DNA from: CAYFUR01 sp964346275
Lineage (GTDB): Bacteria; Sumerlaeota; Sumerlaeia; SLMS01
Length of the DNA: 64,000 nucleotides
Assembly: GCA_964346275.1 (NCBI GenBank)
Contig: CAYFUR010000002.1
Location: forward strand, 62,001 to 126,000
Direction: 5' to 3'
The notes beneath the pieces were generated by a model, which did no database searches, was not told where the DNA came from, and saw nothing but the letters and a program-made list of their open reading frames with translations. The position numbers were made by a program, and so were the translations under genes. Below, piece by piece: positions 51,429-58,898 of this stretch. Every line of letters starts with the position of its first letter. Position 1 is the first letter of the stretch.

Positions 51429-52991
51429 ATGATTCGATTCCTGCCCTTCTTCCTTTGTTTCCCTCTCCTGATCGCTTTCCTGCCGGGATGCACGGAAACG
51501 CGCTCCGCGGAAGAGAAAAAGGATTCGCTGATTTTCGGCTATGGCGACAACTTCAAGACCTTTGATCCAGCGCGGCAAATCTATGCCCAGGAAACGGCCA
51601 TCATCCAGCAGGTTCTCGAGCCGCTCGCCAAGTTCAACAATGACGTGGAGCTGAAACCCTGCCTGGCGACGTCATGGGAGGCCACGGACAATTGCAAGAC
51701 ATGGATTTTCACCCTGCGAAAGGGCGTGGCGTTTCACGACGGGACGCCCTTTAACGCCACGGCGGTGAAGGCGCATTTCGACCGCATCATGGACCCGGCC
51801 ACGGCAGCGACGCGGGCCCACCGGCTGGAGGAAATCGATCGCATTGAAGTGCTCGACGAGCATCACGTCGCCTTTCACATGAAGACGCGCAACTGCGTGC
51901 TGCCGGAAATCCTGACGGGGGCGTTTGCTTCCATACCGAGCCCAACAGCGATCGAGGAATACGGCAGCGCCTTCAGCCGCAACCCGGTCGGGACCGGGCC
52001 TTTTCAATTTGTCGAGTGGAAACCGGATGTGCATATCAGGCTGCGCCGAAATCCGGATCACTGGAACGCGGATGCCTACAACCTGGAGAAGCTGGAATTC
52101 CGCCCGGTGCGGGAAAACACCACGCGCCTCATTCTGCTCGAGCAAGGGGTCCTGGATGTCGCGCCGATTGCGTTCCCCCAGGTGAACGTGGCCCAAAACG
52201 TCGACGACATCGACCTCCAATCCGTCTCCCAGCTTTCTATTGTCTATATCGGTTTCAACGTGGAAAAGCCTCCCTTTGACGATCCCCGGGTACGGCGCGC
52301 GGCCAATTACGCCGTCAACAAAAAGGACCTGGTGGAATACATGTTCTTCGGTGTTGGCGAGCCGGCACTCAGCCCGATTCCGGAAGTCCTGCCCGGCTTT
52401 AATCCCGATGTGCCGACGTACGACTATGATCCGGAGAAAGCGCGCCGGCTTCTGGAAGAGGCGGGATATACAGAACCGGTGGAGGTCAGCTTCTGGACGC
52501 AGGAGACCGGGAAATACTGGAAGACCACGGAAGGCGTGGTCGAGTATCTGCGCGATGTGGGCTTCGACGTGCGGGTGAACATCCTGGATAATGCGGTCTA
52601 CTGGGACAAATTCGATGAATATGTCTTGCCGACGGGCGAGCGATATCCTCGCAAAGAGGGCGTTTACGACATTTTTGTAGGCGGCTGGGTCGGCGGGGAA
52701 ACGATCCACGGGTTCCTGGAACCGCTCTTCAAGGGTGGCTCGTACAGTAACGGCACCTTCTATAATAATCCCCAGGTGAATGAACTTCTAACAGAATTCA
52801 AGACCTTGCCCGAACCGAAAGACCGGCGGGAAGTCTATAAAGAAATCCAGAAGATTATTGTGGAGGACGCACCCTGGATTTTCGCCTTCCACGGCCAGCT
52901 GAACCACGGCGTACGCGGCCGAGTGAAAGGCTATCGCGTGAATCCCGCCGGTAATTATTATTTCCAGGGCGTCCGGACCGAGGACGAATAA
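51429..52991 (+). CDS. Oligopeptide-type ABC substrate-binding lipoprotein (family 5)
   Basis: 520 residues from ATG 51429; the frame opens at 51381 but the later ATG gives the best signal peptide, with lipobox FLPGC. The mature protein matches SBP_bac_5 (DppA/OppA): FDPARQIYAQETAIIQQVLEPL, ELKPCLATSWEATDNCKTWIFTLRKGVAFHDG, SRNPVGTGPFQFVEW, and DYDPEKARRLLEEAGY. It should deliver a peptide or similar solute (also used for nickel, sugars or opines) to the two permeases that follow after 12 bases. Divergent from egtV across 152 bases. A single TTGCGCAC occurs at 51359. Confidence 0.92.
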   Translation: MIRFLPFFLCFPLLIAFLPGCTETRSAEEKKDSLIFGYGDNFKTFDPARQIYAQETAIIQQVLEPLAKFNNDVELKPCLATSWEATDNCKTWIFTLRKGVAFHDGTPFNATAVKAHFDRIMDPATAATRAHRLEEIDRIEVLDEHHVAFHMKTRNCVLPEILTGAFASIPSPTAIEEYGSAFSRNPVGTGPFQFVEWKPDVHIRLRRNPDHWNADAYNLEKLEFRPVRENTTRLILLEQGVLDVAPIAFPQVNVAQNVDDIDLQSVSQLSIVYIGFNVEKPPFDDPRVRRAANYAVNKKDLVEYMFFGVGEPALSPIPEVLPGFNPDVPTYDYDPEKARRLLEEAGYTEPVEVSFWTQETGKYWKTTEGVVEYLRDVGFDVRVNILDNAVYWDKFDEYVLPTGERYPRKEGVYDIFVGGWVGGETIHGFLEPLFKGGSYSNGTFYNNPQVNELLTEFKTLPEPKDRREVYKEIQKIIVEDAPWIFAFHGQLNHGVRGRVKGYRVNPAGNYYFQGVRTEDE

Positions 52992-53003
52992 GGAACCCGA
53001 CCA

Positions 53004-54230
53004 ATGTGGACGACCATCATCAAGCGCCTGGCGCAGCTCATTCCCACGCTTATCGGGGTTTCGCTGCTGACGTTTGCCATGATGCGGCTTACACCCGGCG
53101 ATCCCGTGCGCCAGATGCTCGGACCGATGGCGACCCCCGAGGCTATTACTGCCAAGCGTGTGGAACTCGGTTTTCAGAAATATACCGGAGGCAATCCGTA
53201 TAGCGCGCGGATCGTGGAACGCGAGGAAGCCCGGTTCCTGCTGATCCTTCGGCCGGATGACGCGGAGCCGGATCAATTCTCAACCGGTTTGGAACTACAG
53301 GTCCACATCGGTGAAAAGCCGAATCCGAACAAGGGGACTGTTATCGATCCTGCGCTCTATGGCCTCGACCTCGCTCCAGGGGAAGCGGCCATGGAAATTG
53401 AAGGCCATCCCGAGTACCTGGCCGATATAGACGAAGCCAGAATCGTAGTGAATGCGACGCTGGAAGACCTCTCGGTTGTGACACAATACCTCACATGGAT
53501 GGGCAACATCCTCCTGCACGGCGACCTGGGGGATTCGATTACCTCTCAGCGGCCTGTGACCGAGGAGATTTTCGGCCGGATTGGTGCCACCATCGAACTC
53601 GCAGTGGTCGCCATGTTCTTCGCCACGATGACAGGATTGATTGTCGGGACATTCTCCGCGGTCTATCCGCGAACCTGGATTGATAATTCCTCGCGGCTCT
53701 TTGTCTTTATCTTCCTTGCCATGCCCAGTTTCTGGCTGGGCCTCGAGCTGATTATCATTTTCTCGCGCAAGCTGGAATGGTTTCCGCCCGCGGGGCGCGG
53801 CACTCTTGGCCATCTCTTTTTGCCCGCGACGACGCTCGGAATCAGCACGGGGGCGTTTCTCAGCCGCATTCTGCGCTCGTCTATGCTCCAGGTCTTGAAT
53901 ATGGATTATATACGCACCGCCCAGGCAAAGGGGCTGGCGGGCTCACGCGTCGTGCTCAAGCACGCGCTGAAGAATGCGCTGATTCCCTTCGTCACCGTTG
54001 CGGGCTTGTCCCTCGGCGCGTTGCTTGGCGGGTCGGTGATCGTAGAGACGATTTTCAACTGGCCGGGAATCGGCAAACTGGTGATCGATTCCATCAAGTC
54101 GCGCGATTACCCGGTCACCATGGGATGCGTGCTGGTCCTTGCGACGATCTTTGTTCTCGTAAACCTTGTGGTGGATATGTTGTATGTGGTGCTGGATCCG
54201 CGGATCCGCCTGGAAGGAGACACCGACTGA
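53004..54230 (+). CDS. Oligopeptide ABC permease, DppB-like, with a ~97-residue insert
   Basis: 408 residues; DppB/OppB proteins are normally near 310-340. The first helix and the conserved GDPVRQMLGPMATPEAITAKRVELGF (split as read) are normal, but between there and VVTQYLTWMGNILLHGDLGDSI about 97 residues (about 58-155) are added. They are polar, rich in Glu/Pro/Asp, and would be periplasmic, with RFLLILRPDD and LELQVHIGEKP suggesting a small beta domain. The rest is standard, including MLQVLNMDYIRTAQAKGLAGSRVVLKHALKNALIP (the EAA loop). The stop overlaps the start of dppC (TGATG). Confidence 0.88.
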   Translation: MWTTIIKRLAQLIPTLIGVSLLTFAMMRLTPGDPVRQMLGPMATPEAITAKRVELGFQKYTGGNPYSARIVEREEARFLLILRPDDAEPDQFSTGLELQVHIGEKPNPNKGTVIDPALYGLDLAPGEAAMEIEGHPEYLADIDEARIVVNATLEDLSVVTQYLTWMGNILLHGDLGDSITSQRPVTEEIFGRIGATIELAVVAMFFATMTGLIVGTFSAVYPRTWIDNSSRLFVFIFLAMPSFWLGLELIIIFSRKLEWFPPAGRGTLGHLFLPATTLGISTGAFLSRILRSSMLQVLNMDYIRTAQAKGLAGSRVVLKHALKNALIPFVTVAGLSLGALLGGSVIVETIFNWPGIGKLVIDSIKSRDYPVTMGCVLVLATIFVLVNLVVDMLYVVLDPRIRLEGDTD

Positions 54231-55120
54231 TGTGGCAGGAAGCCATGAAGTTCTGGCGGCGTTTCCGGCGGCACAAGCTGGCTATGGCGGGCCTGGGAAT
54301 CGTCGTGCTTCTTATTTTAACCGTCATCGCATCAGCGTATATCGCGCCATACGAAGACGTGATCAATCAGAACCTGCCGTCTGCCCTCGAGCCGCCCAGC
54401 TGGGAACATCCCTTCGGTACGGACCATCTCGGCCGCGACATCCTCAAGCGCGTTGTCTATGCGTCGCGGATTTCTCTTCTCGTCGGCGTCACTGTCGTGG
54501 CGATTGGCATGACCCTGGGCACGGTGCTGGGCTTGCTGGCAGGCTATCTGGGCGGCTGGGCGGATCGGTTGATTTCGCGCTTCATCGATATTATGCTCGC
54601 TTTTCCTTTTCTGCTTCTAGCTATTGCGGTGGCTGCGACCATCGGCCCCTGGATGGTCAACAAGATGCGCGATGCCGGATTCGAAGCGGGGTCCTCCCTG
54701 CCGGTTATTCTCGCGCTGGGCTTTGCGACCTTTCCCTCCTACGCGCGGCTGGTTCGCGGCTGCGTTCTCTCGATCAAGGAAGAGCAGTTCGTGGACGCAG
54801 CCAGGGGCCTTGGCGCCCGGGGGACACGGATCATGCTGCGCCACATTCTGCCGAATCTCTTCGGAACGCTGCTGGTCTATGGAACGCTGCGTGTATCCAC
54901 GGCGATTCTGGCGGAGTCAGGCCTGAGCTTTCTCGGCCTGGGCGCCCAGCCGCCAGAGCCAACCTGGGGCAACATGCTCTCCGATGGGCGTGAATATATC
55001 CTGTTCTATACATGGCTGCCCTTGTTTCCGGGGCTGGCGATTCTCGTCACCGTGCTCGGATTCAATTTCCTGGGCGACGGATTGCGCGACTTGCTCGATC
55101 CGCGGCAGAAGGACTATTAA
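54230..55120 (+). CDS. Oligopeptide ABC permease, DppC-like
   Basis: 296 residues, normal DppC length. The opening WRRFRRHKLAMAGLGIVVLLIL and PFGTDHLGRDILKRVVYASRISLLVG are typical, as is the EAA loop EEQFVDAARGLGARGTRIMLRHILPN and the end GLSFLGLGAQPPEPTWGNML. AAGGAGA lies 10 bases upstream, inside the end of the preceding gene; the ATG shares its A with that stop. A matching DppD/DppF ATPase pair is not in the window. The gene converges with copA, 18 bases away. Confidence 0.93.
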   Translation: MWQEAMKFWRRFRRHKLAMAGLGIVVLLILTVIASAYIAPYEDVINQNLPSALEPPSWEHPFGTDHLGRDILKRVVYASRISLLVGVTVVAIGMTLGTVLGLLAGYLGGWADRLISRFIDIMLAFPFLLLAIAVAATIGPWMVNKMRDAGFEAGSSLPVILALGFATFPSYARLVRGCVLSIKEEQFVDAARGLGARGTRIMLRHILPNLFGTLLVYGTLRVSTAILAESGLSFLGLGAQPPEPTWGNMLSDGREYILFYTWLPLFPGLAILVTVLGFNFLGDGLRDLLDPRQKDY

Positions 55121-55138
55121 TCCGTATAGACGCACACG

Positions 55139-57682
55139 TCAGAGGCGCCGCATGCGGACACGCAGCAGAATTGAGTTGGTCACAACGGAGACGCTGCTGA
55201 GGGCCATCGCGGCGGCCGCCCAAATGGGAGCGAGCAGTCCCACCGCGGCCAAGGGAATCAGCGCCGTGTTGTAGAAGAACGCCCAGAAGAGATTCTGCTT
55301 AATCTTGGACATCGTGGCCCGGCTGAGCCGGATCGCATCCACAACCCCCTTCAGTTCCCCGGAAACCAGCGTAATGGAGCCCGTCTCCATTGCCACGTCC
55401 GTGCCGGTGCCAAGGGCGATTCCAATGTCCGCCTGGGCGAGCGCCGGCGCATCGTTGATCCCATCGCCCACCATGGCGACGCGGTGTCCGTCCTTCTGCA
55501 ATTCCTCGATCTTGTTCGCCTTATCCTCCGGGGCGACTTCGGCCATAACCTGCGAGGGTTCGATTCCAGCTTCTCCCGCGATGGCCTCTGCCGTTCGCTG
55601 ATTATCTCCCGTGATCAGCCAAACCGCGAGTCCGAGGCGCTCCCGCAGTTCCTTTACGACGGCCGGGCCGCGCTCCTTGATGGTATCCGCGATGGCAATC
55701 ATGCCCAGCAGCTTGCCCTCTCCCGCGAGACAAATCACCGTTTTGCCTTCGCGTTCAAGCTCCTCGCGGCGCTGGCGCTGCGGATCAGGGAAATTGATGT
55801 TCTCCTGCTCCATAAGGCGTGGCGAACCAGCCAGAAGCTCTTTCCCGTCAACGGTTCCCCGGATACCTTTCCCAGTAATGGCTTCGAAATCCTGAACGCC
55901 TTCCAGTTGGATATCTTTGTCCCCGGCATGACGGACGACGGCTTCGCCCAGGGGATGCTCGCTGGCTTTTTCCAGGCTTCCCGCCAGCCGGAGTAACTCC
56001 TCTTCACTGTCCAGGTTGACCGGCTCAAGATCGGTGACCCTTGGTTTGCCTTCCGTCAGGGTTCCCGTCTTGTCGAAGACGATCACATCCAGGCCCCGGG
56101 CACGTTCGATGGCTTCCGCCTCGCGGATCAGGATGCCGCGATGAGCGCCTTCGCCGGTGCCGACCATGATCGCAGTCGGCGTGGCCAGGCCAAGCGCGCA
56201 TGGGCATGCAACAATGAGCACCGCAACGGCCGTGATGAGCGCATGCACCCAGTCTCCATCCAACGCCGACCACGCGATGAAGGTGACTGCGGCAACGCCC
56301 ATAACAGAGGGGACAAAGACGTTGGAAACCTTGTCGGCAAGGCGCTGGATATCCGCTTTGCTTTCCTGGGCGCGCTCGACCATTTCGATAATCTGGCCGA
56401 GGGCGGTTTCGCTGCCGACTTTTGTCGCTCGGACTTTCAGCTGCCCCTTCTGGTTGATCGTGGCGCCGATCACTTCGTCATTCTCACCCCGATCGGCGGG
56501 AATGGACTCACCGGTGACCATGGACTCGTCAACGGTCGAGTGGCCGGAAACAACAACGCCGTCTGTCGGAATCTTCTCACCTGGCCGGATGACCATGATA
56601 TCGTCGATCTGGACTTCTTCCGCGGGTATTTCGACGACTTCACCGTTCCGCTCGACACGTGCCTTGCGCGCGGCCAGATCCATGAGGGCAGAAATCGATT
56701 CGCCCGCCTTCATCCGGGCGCGGGCCTCAAGCCACTTTCCCACGCTGATCAGCGTCACAATCATGGCCGCCGTTTCAAAATAGACGGCCCCACTGCCGAT
56801 TGTGGTACCGAGCCACTCGCCGACCAGGACAACGGTCGAGAACACAAAGGCCACCCCAGAGCCCAAGGCGATGAGCGAGTCCATGTGGAAGTAGCCGCGC
56901 TTGAGCCCGCCCCAGGCGGACACAAAGAAATGCCGCCCCGCGACCACCATCACCGCAGTGGTGAAAACAAGCGAGACGATGGTATCGCCGGGAAAGGCGA
57001 TGGCCTCCCCAAACCAGTGCCCGCCCATTTCGATGACCATGACCGGCAGGGTCAGCACCGCTCCGACAATCCAGCGGAAGAACCATGCGCGGACTTCCGC
57101 CTCTTTGCGTGCGCGGGTTTCGTCGGCTTTCCGCTGGGCGCTTTTTTCCCGGCGCGGGTGAGCCTCATAGCCCACGTTGGCGACAGCCTGCTCCGCCCCC
57201 TTCTCGATCGTTTCACGGTCGGCACCTTCTGAAAGGTCCGCCGTGGCGCGATCCATGGCGAAGTTCACGCGGGCAGCGCTGACTCCCGGTACGCTGGAAA
57301 TAGCTTTCTCGACTTTCGAGACGCAAGAAGCGCAGTGCATGCCCTCGATATCAAAAGTCAGCGTTCCGGCGCGGCCGCGACTTTTATGATCCTGGTCTTT
57401 TTTGTCCTCCCCAGGAAAACCCTCTTGTTCGCTGTCATCGCGTTCTTCCGCATCGCCCCCGCCTGTCAGGCGAGCCTTGTAGTTCGTACCTGCCAGCGCG
57501 TTGTCTAAATCTTTTTGCGAGATTTCTCCGGAAAGTGAAAGAAGTGCGCGTGAACCATCGAGGGTAACCTCAGCAGATTCAACGGCCGGCAACTCTTCAA
57601 GTTTCTTGCGCACAGATTGCACGCAATGCTGGCAGGTCATCCCCTCAATGGATACTTCCTGCCGAGTTGACGCTGTGTCCAT
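55139..57682 (-). CDS. copA: Copper-type P1B ATPase with two N-terminal metal-binding domains
   Basis: 847 residues from ATG 57682 (AAGGAG about 9 bases upstream; the frame extends to 57736). Exports Cu(I) from the cytoplasm by ATP hydrolysis. Two HMA domains carry GMTCQHC (Cys17, Cys20) and GMHCASC (Cys117, Cys120), separated by an acidic linker. The core has the actuator motif VTGES, the transmembrane metal site CPC in ACPCALGLATP, phosphorylation motif DKTGTLTEG, and GDGINDAPA. The CPC plus the two CxxC domains identify the CopA/P1B-1 class, though Ag(I) is also possible. No copper chaperone or regulator gene is adjacent. Confidence 0.93.
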   Translation of the reverse strand: MDTASTRQEVSIEGMTCQHCVQSVRKKLEELPAVESAEVTLDGSRALLSLSGEISQKDLDNALAGTNYKARLTGGGDAEERDDSEQEGFPGEDKKDQDHKSRGRAGTLTFDIEGMHCASCVSKVEKAISSVPGVSAARVNFAMDRATADLSEGADRETIEKGAEQAVANVGYEAHPRREKSAQRKADETRARKEAEVRAWFFRWIVGAVLTLPVMVIEMGGHWFGEAIAFPGDTIVSLVFTTAVMVVAGRHFFVSAWGGLKRGYFHMDSLIALGSGVAFVFSTVVLVGEWLGTTIGSGAVYFETAAMIVTLISVGKWLEARARMKAGESISALMDLAARKARVERNGEVVEIPAEEVQIDDIMVIRPGEKIPTDGVVVSGHSTVDESMVTGESIPADRGENDEVIGATINQKGQLKVRATKVGSETALGQIIEMVERAQESKADIQRLADKVSNVFVPSVMGVAAVTFIAWSALDGDWVHALITAVAVLIVACPCALGLATPTAIMVGTGEGAHRGILIREAEAIERARGLDVIVFDKTGTLTEGKPRVTDLEPVNLDSEEELLRLAGSLEKASEHPLGEAVVRHAGDKDIQLEGVQDFEAITGKGIRGTVDGKELLAGSPRLMEQENINFPDPQRQRREELEREGKTVICLAGEGKLLGMIAIADTIKERGPAVVKELRERLGLAVWLITGDNQRTAEAIAGEAGIEPSQVMAEVAPEDKANKIEELQKDGHRVAMVGDGINDAPALAQADIGIALGTGTDVAMETGSITLVSGELKGVVDAIRLSRATMSKIKQNLFWAFFYNTALIPLAAVGLLAPIWAAAAMALSSVSVVTNSILLRVRMRRL

Positions 57683-57892
57683 GGAAACAGACTCCTTTCG
57701 CAGGGGGCGAGCGGTGCACAAACCGCGCCATGCCAATCATCTTTGGATCTTCCGGTGAAATACCCCTGATCCGCCATTGATTCTCTAAAGGGGTTCTGCT
57801 TGCCTCTCTCGCGCCCCGTCGATTGGGTCTTGGGGCGGCATGAGAAAGCCGCGCGCCGATTGGGCGCGACACAACGCAATGGACATGACTGG
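57683..57892. other. Divergent intergenic region, copA / nucleotidyltransferase
   Basis: 210 bases. ACCCCT at 57762-57767 and AGGGGT at 57789-57794 form an inverted pair 21 bases apart, which might be a regulator site (copper regulators of the CsoR type bind related GC-rich palindromes), but the spacing is unusual. No clear promoter motif or RNA fold was found otherwise. Confidence 0.25.
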
Positions 57893-58828
57893 ATGAAACC
57901 CACCCTCCTGATCATGGCCGCCGGAATTGGAAATCGTTACGGTGGCTTGAAACAAATCGATCCCGTCGGCCCCAATGGCGAGATCATTATCGATTACTCG
58001 ATTTACGATGCGATTCGCGCTGGATTCGGCAAGGTGGTCTTCGTCATCCGCCATGATTTCGAAAAAGCCTTTCGCGAGAAGATTGGAAACAAGTTCGAGG
58101 GCGTAATCGATATCCATTACGCTTTCCAGGACCTAGACGCTCACACCGGCGATTTCCAGGTTCCCAGCGATCGCGTCAAACCATGGGGCACCGGACAGGC
58201 CCTGCTGGTGGCGGCGGATGCGATCAACGAACCCTTTATCGTAATCAACGCGGATGACTTCTACGGCCGCCATTCCTACCAGATCATGGCCGATTATCTT
58301 CTCAACCATGGTGATTCCGAGCCAGAATACGGCATGGTTGGCTATATCCTGCGGAATACGCTTTCCAAGTATGGCTTCGTCTCGCGAGGGGTTTGCGAAA
58401 CCAATGGAAACGGGAATCTGCTGAAAGTAACCGAGCGCAAACGGATCGCTCCCCACGGCAGCGGCGGAGCGCGCTTTGTCGATCCAGAAGGAAAAGAGCA
58501 CATCCTTTCCGGCGACGAGACGGTTTCCATGAATTTCTGGGGCTTCAAACCTTCAATTTTCCCCCACATGGAACGCCAGTTCGAAGAATTCCTGCACACC
58601 CAGGGCAACGACCCGAAATCGGAATTCTATATTCCGACGTCTCTGGACGAACTCGTGGAAGAAGACATCGCTCACGTGCGCGTCCTCAAAACGGAAGATT
58701 CCTGGTTTGGAGTCACTTATCGCGAGGACAAAAAACACGCGATCCGGTCTATACGAGAGTTAATCAACCAAGGTGTCTATCCAGAGAAACTCTGGGACCG
58801 GCCAGCGTTAAAAAAGAGAAGCACATGA
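57893..58828 (+). CDS. Sugar-phosphate nucleotidyltransferase-like protein
   Basis: 311 residues from ATG 57893 (the frame opens at 57800, but the conserved start is here). The N-terminus MKPTLLIMAAGIGNRYGGLKQ is a nucleotidyltransferase signature, with the G-x-G-x-R loop and a following Lys. IIIDYSIYDAIRAGFGKVVFVI and NADDFYGRHSYQIMADYL match the UDP/NDP-sugar pyrophosphorylase-like family of unknown sugar, in which NADDFYG is the nucleotide/metal site. The end (FGVTYREDKKHAI) is typical of the family. It probably makes a nucleotide sugar, but the substrate is not known. It stands alone, with a terminator 8 bases after the stop. Confidence 0.82.
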   Translation: MKPTLLIMAAGIGNRYGGLKQIDPVGPNGEIIIDYSIYDAIRAGFGKVVFVIRHDFEKAFREKIGNKFEGVIDIHYAFQDLDAHTGDFQVPSDRVKPWGTGQALLVAADAINEPFIVINADDFYGRHSYQIMADYLLNHGDSEPEYGMVGYILRNTLSKYGFVSRGVCETNGNGNLLKVTERKRIAPHGSGGARFVDPEGKEHILSGDETVSMNFWGFKPSIFPHMERQFEEFLHTQGNDPKSEFYIPTSLDELVEEDIAHVRVLKTEDSWFGVTYREDKKHAIRSIRELINQGVYPEKLWDRPALKKRST

Positions 58829-58835
58829 GAGACGA

Positions 58836-58870
58836 ATGCCCCGGGAGCGAACTCCCGGGGCATCGCTTTT
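58836..58870 (+). terminator. Rho-independent terminator after the nucleotidyltransferase gene
   Basis: A perfect 12-bp GC-rich stem (58836-58847 with 58852-58863) with a CGAA tetraloop is followed by CGCTTTT. It may also stop the convergent - strand gene, whose stop is at 58899. Confidence 0.85.
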
Positions 58871-58898
58871 CGACTGGTCTTTTGCGCCTGGGCCGTTC

